Shown here in pieces: positions 25,282-33,956 of a DNA stretch of 64,000 nucleotides. This DNA is from Streptomyces netropsis (GTDB taxonomy: Bacteria > Actinomycetota > Actinomycetes > Streptomycetales > Streptomycetaceae): contig NZ_JACHJG010000001.1 in NCBI RefSeq assembly GCF_014203545.1, positions 930,001 through 994,000 of the forward strand. Direction: 5' to 3'. A model generated the notes under the pieces. The model worked only from the letters and a program-made list of their open reading frames with translations. It had not been told where the DNA came from and made no database searches. Position 1 is the stretch's first letter. Each line of letters opens with the position of its first letter. The position numbers and the translations under genes were made by a program.

Positions 25282-28167
25282 GTGGCACAGCGACTGCCCT
25301 CGCGGGCGGACCACGGTCCGGCCGAGCCCGGGGACCCGCGGACCGAGCCGCTGGCCCGCTGCGCCGCGGTTCTGCTGCCCGCCGACCCGCCGAGGGCCAC
25401 CACGGTCGCCTTCTGGCGGCCGGACGGCGGCCCCCTGCCGGCGACGAGCACGGCCGACGCAGCGGACCTGACGGCCGCCGAGCTGACCGTCGTGCGCCCC
25501 CACGGACGCGGTGTCCGGCGGCACACCGTGCCCGCCGTCGTGCTGCCACTGGAGCAGGCCCTGCCGCTCCTCGCCCGGGCCCGGCACGACCCGAACGCCC
25601 ACCCGGCGACCGCGTGCTGGGGAGCTGCTGTGCTGCACGCGATGCGCCTCGTCGCGCGGGGACGCTTCCTGCCGGGACTCACCCCGGCCGGGCACGACGC
25701 CTGGCGGGCCGGCCCGCTGGACGCCGACGACCTCACACACGTCCGGGCGATCGCCGCCGCCATGCCGCCCGAGGCCCACGCGGTGCCCGTGCCGGGCTCC
25801 AGCCCGCTTCGGCTGCCCGCCCCGGAGGGGCTCGTGCGGGAGCTGCTCGACGCCGTCGCCGACCGTCTGCCGCGCACGCCCGCCGCCGTCCACGCGGCCG
25901 GAGCCCTCTACGCGGCGCCGGGCCGCCCGTCCCGCCCGCCCGGCTCACCGGCCCTGAGCTCCTGGTGCGCCGAGGCCACGGCCGGTGCGGACACGGGGGT
26001 GCGGATCTCGTTGCGCCTGGACCTGGGAGCCCACGACCTCTACGACGAGGAGGGTGGTCACGCGACGCTCCTCGTGCAGGTCCACAGCCTGGTCGACCCG
26101 GCCCTGCTCACCGATGCGGCCGAGCTGTGGGCGGGGCGGGCGGGGGAGCACTTCGGGGCGCGCAGCCGCATCGACACGGTCCTCGCCCTGCGGCGCGCGG
26201 CCCGCCTCTGGCCGCCGCTCGCCAGGTTGCTCGACCGGCCCGTGCCCGACGTCCTGGCCCTCGCCGAGGACGAGCTGTACGAGCTGCTGGGGCCCGTCGC
26301 GCGGCGCCTGTCCGCCGCGGGGGTCGCCGTGCACTGGCCCCGGGAGCTCGCCCGTGGGCTGACCGCCACGGCGGTCGTCCGGATGGCACCGGGCACCGCG
26401 TCCGACGAGCCCGCCTTCTTCGACACCGCGCGGGCACTGGAGTTCGGCTGGCAGCTCGCGCTGGGCGGGTCACCGCTCACCGAGCGGGAGATGGACGCCC
26501 TCGCGGAAGCGCACCGGCCCGTGGTGCGCCTGCGCGACCAATGGGTGCTGGTGGATCCCGCGCTCGTCCGCAAGGCGCGCGCACGCCGCCTCGGCCGGCT
26601 CGACGCCGCCGAGGCCCTGTCCGTGGCCCTCACCGGCACCGCCGACATCGACGGTGAGCGTACCGAGGTCGTACCGACGGGAGCGCTCGCCGCCCTCCGC
26701 GACCGGATCACCGGCCAGGCCCGGCCGGTGGGCCCGCCGCCCGGGCTGCACGCGACGCTGCGCGACTACCAGCTGCGCGGACTGGCCTGGCTGGACCTGA
26801 TGACCTCGCTCGGCCTGGGCGGCTGCCTCGCCGACGACATGGGCCTCGGGAAGACCGTCACGCTCATCGCCCTGCACCTGCACCGCGCGTCGCGGACGGC
26901 GGGCCCCATGCCCCCGACCCTGGTGATCTGCCCGGCCTCCCTCCTCGGCAACTGGCAGCGCGAGATCGAACACTTCGCGCCCGGCGTCCCCGTCCACCGC
27001 TTCCACGGCACCGGCCGGGCCCTGGACGCGATGACGAGCGGCTTCGTCCTCACCACCTACGGCACGATGCGCGCCAGCGCCGACCTGCTCGCCGAGCACC
27101 CGTGGGGCCTGGTCGTGGCGGACGAGGCCCAGCACGTCAAGAACCCGTACTCCCGGGCCGCCGTCGCCCTGCGGACCATCCCCGCGCCCGCCCGTGTCGC
27201 CCTCACCGGCACCCCCGTGGAGAACAACCTCTCCGAGCTGTGGGCGCTCCTGGACTGGACCACCCCCGGCCTGCTCGGCTCCCTGAAGAACTTCCGCGCC
27301 CGCCACGCCCGAGCCATCGAGAGCGAGGACCAGGGCGAGCGGGCGGAGGCGGTGGAGCGCCTCGGCCGTCTCGTACGGCCCTTCCTGCTGCGCCGCAGGA
27401 AGTCGGACCCCGGCATCGCCCCGGAGCTGCCGCCGAAGACGGAGACCGACCACCCGGTCCCGCTGTCGCGCGAACAGGCCGCGCTCTACGAGGCGGTCGT
27501 GCGGGAGACCCTCGCGCACATCGAGGAGGCCGCGGGGATGGCGCGCCGCGGCCTGGTGATGAAGCTGCTCACGGACCTCAAGCAGATCTGCAATCACCCC
27601 GCCCAGTACCTGAAGGAGGACGCCGCCCGGCTGACGGGGCGTTCGGGCAAGCTGGAGCTCCTCGACGAGCTGCTGGACACGATCCTCTCCGAGGGCGGTT
27701 CGGTCCTGGTCTTCACCCAGTACGTCTCGATGGCCCGGCTGCTCTCCGCGCACCTCGCGGCACGCGGCGTGCCGTCCCGGCTGCTCCACGGCGGCACGCC
27801 GGTGGCACGGCGCCAAGAGCTGGTGGACGAGTTCCAGTCCGGTGGGGTGCCGGTGTTCCTGCTGTCGCTGAAGGCGGCCGGCACGGGCCTGAACCTCACG
27901 CGGGCGGGCCATGTCGTGCACTACGACCGCTGGTGGAACCCGGCGGTCGAGGAGCAGGCCACCGACCGCGCCTACCGCATCGGGCAGACGCAGCCGGTCC
28001 AGGTGCACCGCCTCATCGCCGAGGGCACGGTCGAGGACCGGATCGCCGACATGCTGGAGAGCAAACGCGCACTGGCCGACGCGGTGCTGAGCGGCGGCGA
28101 AGCCGCGCTGACCGAGCTCAGCGACGCCGAGCTCGCCGACCTGGTCGCCTTGCGGAGGCCGGCATGA
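25282..28167 (+). CDS. SNF2/Swi2-family DEAD-like ATPase
   Basis: 961 aa. The first 450 residues form a SNF2-associated N-terminal domain. The helicase core has Walker A ADDMGLGKTVT (about 515-525), motif II VVADEAQH (about 613), LTGTPVENNLSELWALLDW, and motifs V/VI LSLKAAGTGLNLTRAGHVVHYDRWWNPAVEEQATDRAYRIGQ. Swi2/Snf2 ATPases translocate on double-stranded DNA. GTG 25282 is preceded by GAGGTGATGGG. The next gene, 10 nt away, encodes a SWIM zinc-finger protein, a pairing seen in many actinobacteria. Its exact role (repair, transcription recycling or defence) is unknown. Confidence 0.92.
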   Translation: MAQRLPSRADHGPAEPGDPRTEPLARCAAVLLPADPPRATTVAFWRPDGGPLPATSTADAADLTAAELTVVRPHGRGVRRHTVPAVVLPLEQALPLLARARHDPNAHPATACWGAAVLHAMRLVARGRFLPGLTPAGHDAWRAGPLDADDLTHVRAIAAAMPPEAHAVPVPGSSPLRLPAPEGLVRELLDAVADRLPRTPAAVHAAGALYAAPGRPSRPPGSPALSSWCAEATAGADTGVRISLRLDLGAHDLYDEEGGHATLLVQVHSLVDPALLTDAAELWAGRAGEHFGARSRIDTVLALRRAARLWPPLARLLDRPVPDVLALAEDELYELLGPVARRLSAAGVAVHWPRELARGLTATAVVRMAPGTASDEPAFFDTARALEFGWQLALGGSPLTEREMDALAEAHRPVVRLRDQWVLVDPALVRKARARRLGRLDAAEALSVALTGTADIDGERTEVVPTGALAALRDRITGQARPVGPPPGLHATLRDYQLRGLAWLDLMTSLGLGGCLADDMGLGKTVTLIALHLHRASRTAGPMPPTLVICPASLLGNWQREIEHFAPGVPVHRFHGTGRALDAMTSGFVLTTYGTMRASADLLAEHPWGLVVADEAQHVKNPYSRAAVALRTIPAPARVALTGTPVENNLSELWALLDWTTPGLLGSLKNFRARHARAIESEDQGERAEAVERLGRLVRPFLLRRRKSDPGIAPELPPKTETDHPVPLSREQAALYEAVVRETLAHIEEAAGMARRGLVMKLLTDLKQICNHPAQYLKEDAARLTGRSGKLELLDELLDTILSEGGSVLVFTQYVSMARLLSAHLAARGVPSRLLHGGTPVARRQELVDEFQSGGVPVFLLSLKAAGTGLNLTRAGHVVHYDRWWNPAVEEQATDRAYRIGQTQPVQVHRLIAEGTVEDRIADMLESKRALADAVLSGGEAALTELSDAELADLVALRRPA

Positions 28168-28177
28168 GGAGACCGGA

Positions 28178-29377
28178 ATGACCAGTGCCACGTCCTGGTG
28201 GGGCCGTGCGTGGATCGAGGCCCTGGAGACCATGTCCCTCGACGAGGGACGTCTCTCCCGGGGCCGTTCGTACGCCCGCGGGGGCCATGTCCACGACATC
28301 ACGGTGGCTCCCGGCCGGGTCACGGCGCGGGTCGAGGGCAGCCGCTCGCGCCCGTACCGCACGGGCATCGGGCTCCGGACGCTCTCCGACGACGACTGGG
28401 ACCGTTTCCTGGCCGCCGTCGCGGTCCACCCGGACCACCTCGCGGCCCTCCTCGACAAGGACATGCCACGCGCGCTGGCCGACGCGGCCACCACCGCGGG
28501 CGTCCGTCTGCTGCCCGGCCCCGGTGACCTGTCCCCGCACTGCACCTGCCCCGACCGCGGCCACCCGTGCAAGCACGCGGCAGCCCTCTGCTACGAGACG
28601 GCCCGGCTGCTGGACGGCGACTCCTTCCTGCTGCTGCTGATGCGCGGCCGTGACGAGCGGGAGCTCCTCGACGACCTCGCCCGCCGCAACGCCGCCCACG
28701 CGGCCCGGGAGACACCCACCCCGGCCACCGGGGTCAGCGCCCGCGCGGCACTGTCGGCCGCCCACCGCCCGCCGCTTCCTCCGCCGTTGCCCGTGCCCGC
28801 CCACCCCGGCAGGCCGCCGGCGCTCCCCGACGCGGGGGGCCTGCCGCTGGACCCGGACCTCCTCGAATTCCTCGCCTCGGACGCGGCGTCCCGGGCCCAT
28901 GCCTTCCTCGCCACCGGCGGTTCGCCCTTCCCGGACCTCACCCCCTGGCAGGACGCGGTGCGCCTGGCCGCCGCCCGCCCCACCTCCGGCCTGACCTCCT
29001 CCACCCGGGCCCTCTACCGCGCCCTCGCGGCGGGCACCGGCCGCACGCCCACCGACGTGGCCCGCGCGGTGGCCGCCTGGCGCCAGGGCGGCCCGGAGGG
29101 CCTGTCCGTCCTCGAAACCCCCTGGGACCCCCCGGCCGGCCCCTTCGACCGCGCCCGCTCCACCCTCACCGCCGCCGGCCTCCCCCCGCTGCGCCCCCGG
29201 CACAACCACCTCACGGACGAAGCCCGCGGCATCCAGCTCCGCTACGGCCACGACGGCCGCTGGTACCCCTACGAGGCCGACCCCCCGGGCCCTGCCCCCG
29301 TCTGGTGGCCGACGGGGGCGGCCGCCGAGGACCCGGTGAGCGCCCTGGAGGGGCTGCTTCAGGCGTCGGCGGCGTAG
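28178..29377 (+). CDS. SWIM zinc-finger protein
   Basis: 399 aa. The SWIM motif CxC...CxH is complete: C122, C124, C131 and H133 in CTCPDRGHPCKH. The N-terminus, WWGRAWIEALETMSLDEGRLSRGRSYARGGHVHDI, is diagnostic of this subfamily. The rest is Pro/Ala-rich with no further domain I recognise. GGAG stands before ATG 28178, 10 nt after the SNF2 stop, so the two are one operon. SWIM domains bind nucleic acid or protein; this one likely serves as the partner of the SNF2 ATPase. Confidence 0.88.
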   Translation: MTSATSWWGRAWIEALETMSLDEGRLSRGRSYARGGHVHDITVAPGRVTARVEGSRSRPYRTGIGLRTLSDDDWDRFLAAVAVHPDHLAALLDKDMPRALADAATTAGVRLLPGPGDLSPHCTCPDRGHPCKHAAALCYETARLLDGDSFLLLLMRGRDERELLDDLARRNAAHAARETPTPATGVSARAALSAAHRPPLPPPLPVPAHPGRPPALPDAGGLPLDPDLLEFLASDAASRAHAFLATGGSPFPDLTPWQDAVRLAAARPTSGLTSSTRALYRALAAGTGRTPTDVARAVAAWRQGGPEGLSVLETPWDPPAGPFDRARSTLTAAGLPPLRPRHNHLTDEARGIQLRYGHDGRWYPYEADPPGPAPVWWPTGAAAEDPVSALEGLLQASAA

Positions 29378-29727
29378 GGCGTGCCCGACGGGTGATGCGA
29401 ACGGGTGAGGTGACCGGGCACCTTCGCCCTTCCGCCCTGCGCGGGCGGGACCCGTTGCCGCGACTGTCGTTACGGGCCGGCCACAGCCGCCTGTCCCGAC
29501 GGCGCCTCGGGCGCTGCTGCCGCCACCGGACGCGGCACGGCCCGCGATCCACGAGGTGCCGCCCAAGCCCTGTGGTGCACCTGTGTCTCAGTGGGGCTGA
29601 CGGCCACTCGATGGGGCGATTTCGGCTCGAATCGCTCTTCCTGCCCTATGCCTCCGGCCTTAGCCTCCCGGCATGTTCGGCCGCAGCTGAGGGGCCTGTG
29701 TGGCTCGGGCGCTCCTGGGAGGATCCA
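29378..29727. other. 350-bp region upstream of the DUF2690 gene
   Basis: No convincing gene or RNA. The DUF2690 frame is open back through this region, including an ATG at 29611 without a good ribosome site, but the residues there look unlike a protein domain. A promoter probably lies near 29630-29690, where base composition becomes less GC-rich. Confidence 0.4.
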
Positions 29728-30357
29728 TTGACCGTTGACGGCAACACCCCGGATCAAGCCGCCGGTCAGCAGGATCCCGAGGCCGCCGGTGCAACCCGTT
29801 GGTCGTGGCTCGGCCGTCATGGGCCGCAGACCCTTGTGGGCGCATTGGTCGTGGCCGTGGTGGGCTCGGGGGTCGGCGCCTTGATGACGTCGTTGACCAG
29901 CGGCGGCGGCGAAGACGCCAAGGCCCGCCCGCCGGCGGCGTCCGCAGCGCCCGCGTCGGCCGCCGTCCCGGCCTGCTTCAACGCCACCTGCACAGGCGTG
30001 GACCCGAAGGACGCCGGATGCGGGGACGGGGCCGTGACGATCGCGGACGACTGGGTGTCCACGATGCACGTGGAGATCCGGTACAGCGGTCGTTGCCGGG
30101 TCGTCTGGGGCAAACTCACCGGAGCGCAGGTCGGCGACACGATGGAGATCGCGACATCACCCTCGCAACGGCAACGTGCCACGGTGATCACGGGCCACAC
30201 CAAGTACACACCGATGCTGCCGGTCGGACGGCAGTTCTCGACCCAGGTGTCCGCCGTATCGGTCAAGGGGGATCCGGAGCACGACATCCCGGCCGACTAC
30301 ACCCTCCGTGTCGGCGCGGACCAGGACGACGTCGGCACGAAGTCCGGTCGTGGCTGA
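29728..30357 (+). CDS. DUF2690 membrane-anchored protein
   Basis: 209 aa if started at TTG 29728, which has GGGAGGA 5 nt upstream. One transmembrane helix near residues 35-55 (TLVGALVVAVVGSGVGALMTSL) is followed by an extracytoplasmic domain with the DUF2690 pattern CFNATCTGVDPKDAGCGDGAVTIADDW and VEIRYSGRCRVVWGKLTGAQVGD. Conserved cysteines probably form disulfides. DUF2690 occurs in Streptomyces, sometimes fused to XRE regulators; function is unknown. Earlier in-frame starts (ATG 29611) lack a ribosome site. Confidence 0.8.
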   Translation: MTVDGNTPDQAAGQQDPEAAGATRWSWLGRHGPQTLVGALVVAVVGSGVGALMTSLTSGGGEDAKARPPAASAAPASAAVPACFNATCTGVDPKDAGCGDGAVTIADDWVSTMHVEIRYSGRCRVVWGKLTGAQVGDTMEIATSPSQRQRATVITGHTKYTPMLPVGRQFSTQVSAVSVKGDPEHDIPADYTLRVGADQDDVGTKSGRG

Positions 30358-30592
30358 AGTGCCGTGCGGCCGAGCCGGCTCGCGCGTTCGTCGTCGCACC
30401 GGGCCAGTGGGGCGATGCCCGCACTCCGCCGGCCCGGCAGACGATGCCTTGGACAGGCCCTGGGGGCCGTTCCTGCACGAGGCCCCCGGCCGGGCCCGGC
30501 CGGGGAACGGCCTCGGATCAGCCGAGGTGCCGGAGGGCTCCGCGAGGGTGTCCGCCGGGGGCGCAGGGGTGTCGGCCTCGACACCCCGGCCG

Positions 30593-32023
30593 TCAGACCA
30601 GCCGCTTGATCTCCCCGCGCACCCGGTAGAAGCCGCTGGAGGAGGGCGAGAGGGCGTCGACGACGTAGCGGGCGCCCGGCTGGCGTATGTGGCGGGGGAA
30701 CTGGACGTTCCAGGTGGGTTCGTAGCCGTCGGAGACGACGTGCACGCGGAGGCGGCCGCCTTGTTGGGTGCACTCGACCACGATGCCCGTGGCGGTCGCG
30801 GTGGTGACCGTCCGGACGGTGGTGGCCGGGGCGTAGGTGGGGAGGGCGGCGGCCGACTTGACGTCCAGGGGGACCGGGACGGAGCCGGTGCGGGCGGCGG
30901 CGATGGCCGCGTCGGTGGCGTCGATGCAGACCAGGGAGCCGTCCGTGGTGACCATGTAGAGCTTCTCGTCGAGGTACTGCATCGACAGCGCCGAGCCGCC
31001 GCCCGTGCCGAGCTTCCACAGCCGGGTGCCGTCCGCGGTGAAGCAGTAGACGGAGGAGGCGGAGTCGCCGGCGAAGACGTAGCGGCCTCCGGGGGCCGTG
31101 GCGCAGGAGTAGACCGCGGTGTCGCACTGGTACGTGGCCTCGACGGTGCCGTCGGCCTTCGACAGGCGCTGGACGACGCGGTGGTTGGTGCCCGCGTAGA
31201 CGGACGTGTCCTCCTGCCACCCGAAGAGCACCGCGCCCTTCGTCGGTGTGTGCCAGAGCTCGCCGCCGCCGTCCGGGGCGTAGGCGGTCACTCCCTCGAT
31301 GTGGCCGTGATAGACGGCGTCCTCGTCCCGGCGCACCATCCACGCGTGCGCCCCGGCGCTCTTGCGTGACCACTGGTACTCGTCCTCGTGGTCGATGACG
31401 GTCAGTCCGCCGGCGCGGTCGGCGACGTTGAGGACGCCTTCGCGGATGTCCAGCCAGAAGATGTCGACGTCGGAGGCGATCTCGTAGGCGGCGAAGGGGA
31501 GTTTGGCCGAGAGGTCGTAGACGGTGCCGTCGTCGCAGCCCGCGTAGATCCAGAAGTCGTCCGCCACCAGGCACTTGACGCCGTCCGGCAGTTGATAGCG
31601 GGCCAGCACCTCGCCGTCGTGGCCGAGGGTGTAGACGTCGCCGGACTGATTGCCGACCCAGCAGCGGTCCTCGCCGATGTGGATGCCGAACGCGGCGGCG
31701 CCCGTGCGGAACCTCCACAGCACCGGTGCGACCGCCCGCGCGGTCGACGGGGCGGAGGCGACCTCGCGGCGGGTCACCGGGCGGGCCGCCCGGCCGCCGG
31801 CCACGGCGGGGGCGTACCCCTTGCGGACCTTCTCGCCGATCTTCCGGGCCGCCGCGGCCTTCGCCTTCTCCGCCGTGGGGAACGTGGAGGTCTGCGTCTG
31901 TCCCGCCGCCCCGATCCGGCCGTAGCGCACCGCGACGGTCGTGCCGGCGACCGTCACCTCGTAGAACTTGTGTGCCCCGCCGCCGTCTTGAGACAGCTCC
32001 AGATACGTCTTGGTCCCCGTCAC
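30593..32023 (-). CDS. WGR-domain / beta-propeller protein
   Basis: 476 aa. Residues 1-75 are a WGR domain (YLELSQDGGGAHKFYEVTV, then VRYGRIGAAGQTQ), named after the motif that here reads YGR. A basic linker (80-95) leads to a beta-propeller of about 300 residues with repeated blades such as VYTLGHDGEVLARY, IYAGCDDGTVYDLS and VYCFTADGTRLWKL. WGR domains of PARPs bind DNA and nucleic acids. GTG 32023 has GAGAGGGG upstream. Its promoter (32074-32096) is the DNA-damage type shared with uvrA, uvrB, uvrC and polA. Function is unknown, but a place in the damage response is inferred. Confidence 0.88.
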   Translation of the reverse strand: MTGTKTYLELSQDGGGAHKFYEVTVAGTTVAVRYGRIGAAGQTQTSTFPTAEKAKAAAARKIGEKVRKGYAPAVAGGRAARPVTRREVASAPSTARAVAPVLWRFRTGAAAFGIHIGEDRCWVGNQSGDVYTLGHDGEVLARYQLPDGVKCLVADDFWIYAGCDDGTVYDLSAKLPFAAYEIASDVDIFWLDIREGVLNVADRAGGLTVIDHEDEYQWSRKSAGAHAWMVRRDEDAVYHGHIEGVTAYAPDGGGELWHTPTKGAVLFGWQEDTSVYAGTNHRVVQRLSKADGTVEATYQCDTAVYSCATAPGGRYVFAGDSASSVYCFTADGTRLWKLGTGGGSALSMQYLDEKLYMVTTDGSLVCIDATDAAIAAARTGSVPVPLDVKSAAALPTYAPATTVRTVTTATATGIVVECTQQGGRLRVHVVSDGYEPTWNVQFPRHIRQPGARYVVDALSPSSSGFYRVRGEIKRLV

Positions 32024-32039
32024 GACACGCCCCTCTCGC

Positions 32040-32058
32040 ACCGGCCGCCACGGCCGGT
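32040..32058 (-). repeat. Hairpin in the WGR gene leader
   Basis: ACCGGCCG and CGGCCGGT arms surround a 3-nt loop. It sits between the promoter and the ribosome site, within the predicted 44-nt leader. Confidence 0.45.
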
Positions 32059-32073
32059 CTCCACGTGCCGAGA

Positions 32074-32096
32074 ACGCTAGGGCCCACCACTGACAA
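32074..32096 (-). promoter_or_regulatory. DNA-damage (RecA-NDp/PafBC-type) promoter of the WGR gene
   Basis: On the minus strand TTGTCAGTG (32096-32088) is followed by 8 nt and TAGCGT (32079-32074), a full match to TTGTCRGTG-N8-TAnnnT. Transcription would start near 32067, about 44 nt before the GTG. Confidence 0.8.
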
Positions 32097-32121
32097 TCGG
32101 CCCCGGGCCGGGGAGGAGCCT

Positions 32122-32730
32122 TCAGAAGAGCGGCTCGGGCAGCACCCCTTCGAGGGCCAGCAGGTCCCGCTTGGTCTCCAGGCCCGGGCCGAAGCCGCCC
32201 AGGCCGCCGTTGCTCTCGATGACGCGGTGGCAGGGCACCACGATGGGCAGCGGGTTGCTGCCCATGGCCACGCCCACCGCGCGCGCCGCGCCCCGCTCGC
32301 CCACCCGGTCGGCGAGGTCCTGGTAGCTGGCCAGGGTGCCGTAGGGGACGTGGGCGGCCAGCTCGCGCAGCACCCGGCGGTTGAACCCCGAGGTCAGCGA
32401 CCAGTCCAGCGGGACGGAGAAGGTCCGCAGCCGGCCGTCGAAGTACGCCGTCAGCTCGGCCGACGCCGTGCCGAGGACGTCGTGCGCCCGATGGGGAGGC
32501 GGGACGGGTCCGGAGCCGAGGCGGCGGGTCAGCCGGGCGACCGTGTCGCCCGCCGTCGCCGCGTCGGCGTGGAAGGCCACGCACAGCAGGCCCTTCGGCG
32601 TCGCCGCGAGCCCCAGGGGGCCGACGCGCGTGCCGACCGTGGTCCAGGCCCACGCCGGTGGCACCGCCGTCGCCGCCGCCCGCCCGGCACCCGTCACATC
32701 GGTCGCGTCCGTCACTTCGGTGTCCGTCAC
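32122..32730 (-). CDS. ogt: Methylated-DNA--protein-cysteine methyltransferase
   Basis: 202 aa. The acceptor motif is PCHRV with catalytic C167, followed by the substrate loop IESNGGLGGFGPGLETKRDLLALEG. The HTH-bearing region RELAAHVPYGTLASYQDLADRVGERGAARAVG is complete. It transfers alkyl groups from O6-alkylguanine to itself. The N-terminal 28 residues are a low-complexity extension; an internal start is possible. It is oriented like the GDPD and WGR genes, but spacers of about 75-98 nt leave co-transcription open. Confidence 0.93.
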   Translation of the reverse strand: MTDTEVTDATDVTGAGRAAATAVPPAWAWTTVGTRVGPLGLAATPKGLLCVAFHADAATAGDTVARLTRRLGSGPVPPPHRAHDVLGTASAELTAYFDGRLRTFSVPLDWSLTSGFNRRVLRELAAHVPYGTLASYQDLADRVGERGAARAVGVAMGSNPLPIVVPCHRVIESNGGLGGFGPGLETKRDLLALEGVLPEPLF

Positions 32731-32805
32731 AGCATCCAGCGTAGAACGGACGCTCCCCTCCGGTTCCCGTCCGAGCCACTCGCCTCCCGGCGGCCCCGGG
32801 CGCCC

Positions 32806-33741
32806 CTAGAGCGCGTCCACGACGCCCATGGCCGAGATGATGCCGGATTCCTCGTCGAGCGCCTCCTCCACCACGTGCGGCGCGTTGCTGATGATGCCGT
32901 CCACCCCCAGGCGTGCGAGGGCCACCGCCCGCTTGCCGTCGTCGACGGTCCACGCCGAGACCGTCAGCCGCTTGCCCTGCGGGCCCTTCAGCGCGTGGAC
33001 CGCCCTGACCCAGTCGGCGGTGACGCTCTTGTGGCTGGGGTTGATCTGGTCGACGAACTTCGCGTACGAGCGGAGGTCCGCGGCCTTCGGGGCACCCAGG
33101 AAGCCCGTCCTCACGTCCGGGCGGAGCCGGTGGAAGGCCTTCAGGGAGCTCGCGTCGAAGCTCTGGACGACCAGCCTGCGCGCCACGTGCCGCCGGTCGA
33201 GCCACCCCGCCCGGCGCAGCTCGGTGACCAGCTGGGCCTCGATGCCCGGGTAGAGCCCGGGCTCCTTGACCTCCAGCAGCAGCTTCTGCCGGTTGTGGTC
33301 CACCCGCCGGAGGTAGTTCCGCAGCGTGGGCACCCGCTCGCCCTTGAACCGGCGGTCGAACCAGCTGCCCGCGTCCAGCTTCTGGATCTCGGCGAGCGTG
33401 AAGTCCGCGACCTTCCAGGGCGCGCGGCGCGGATAGCGCTGTTCGACGTCGGTCGTCCGGGCCAGGCTGGTGTCGTGCATGATGATCAAGGCGCCGTCCT
33501 TGGTGCGCTGGACGTCGTTCTCCACCCATTCGATACCCAGCGCGGCGGCTCTGTCGATCGACGCGAGGGTGTTCTCCGGTGCCTCGACCGGTACGCCCCG
33601 GTGGGCGATCGCGATGGTGTTCAGCGGTGCGACGGCCGCGGGGGCGGCGGGCTGCGCCGTGGCGGGACCGGCGAGGAGCAGGGCGGGCAGGGACAACCCG
33701 AGAATCGCACTGGTCACGGTGGAGACGGGGCGGATGCGCAT
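32806..33741 (-). CDS. Secreted glycerophosphodiester phosphodiesterase
   Basis: 311 aa. A signal peptide covers residues 1-29 (hydrophobic core AILGLSLPALLLAG, likely cleavage after ATA). The GDPD core begins with IAIAHRGVPVEAPENTLASIDRAAALGIEWVENDVQRTKDG, giving the metal and catalytic residues HR..EN..E.D, then the second histidine in IIMHDTSLARTTD. It hydrolyses glycerophosphodiesters to glycerol-3-phosphate and an alcohol. GAGGAG precedes ATG 33741. It is divergent from uvrB. Streptomyces GDPDs are often phosphate-regulated; I see no firm PHO box here. Confidence 0.93.
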   Translation of the reverse strand: MRIRPVSTVTSAILGLSLPALLLAGPATAQPAAPAAVAPLNTIAIAHRGVPVEAPENTLASIDRAAALGIEWVENDVQRTKDGALIIMHDTSLARTTDVEQRYPRRAPWKVADFTLAEIQKLDAGSWFDRRFKGERVPTLRNYLRRVDHNRQKLLLEVKEPGLYPGIEAQLVTELRRAGWLDRRHVARRLVVQSFDASSLKAFHRLRPDVRTGFLGAPKAADLRSYAKFVDQINPSHKSVTADWVRAVHALKGPQGKRLTVSAWTVDDGKRAVALARLGVDGIISNAPHVVEEALDEESGIISAMGVVDAL

Positions 33742-33794
33742 AGGGGGCTCCTCGCGGCGTCTGGGATCGCGGACGCGGTGGCGTCCAGGCCCTG

Positions 33795-33823
33795 TGTCTA
33801 CGGAAAAGATGTACAGAAGACAA
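33795..33823 (-). promoter_or_regulatory. Candidate promoter of the GDPD gene
   Basis: On the minus strand TTGTCT (33823-33818), a 17-nt spacer and TAGACA (33800-33795). This leaves a leader of about 47 nt before ATG 33741. Confidence 0.5.
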
Positions 33824-33927
33824 GTACGCGATCGCGCCGTCGCGGACACCCGGAGCCGGAGACCTTTGCCGACTCTTCGCCGCCCGTTCGCCTGGAAAAC
33901 AGGGGCCGAACGCGGGCAGCCCGCCGG

Positions 33928-33950
33928 TTGTCAGTGGTGGGCCGTACGGT
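33928..33950 (+). promoter_or_regulatory. DNA-damage (RecA-NDp/PafBC-type) promoter of uvrB
   Basis: TTGTCAGTG (33928-33936), 8 nt, TACGGT (33945-33950): a full match to TTGTCRGTG-N8-TAnnnT. ATG 33957 lies 6 nt beyond the -10, so the mRNA is probably leaderless. No LexA-type GAAC-N4-GTTC box is visible. Confidence 0.85.
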
Positions 33951-33956
33951 GGTCTC

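Noticed and set aside
33851..33956. LexA (SOS) box upstream of uvrB.
   Set aside because: GTTCG and CGAAC occur here but not as GAAC-N4-GTTC; the damage promoter at 33928 explains control better.
33742..33956. PHO box upstream of the GDPD gene.
   Set aside because: Only one imperfect GTTCGGCCCCT-like unit with a poor second unit was found; not enough for PhoP binding.
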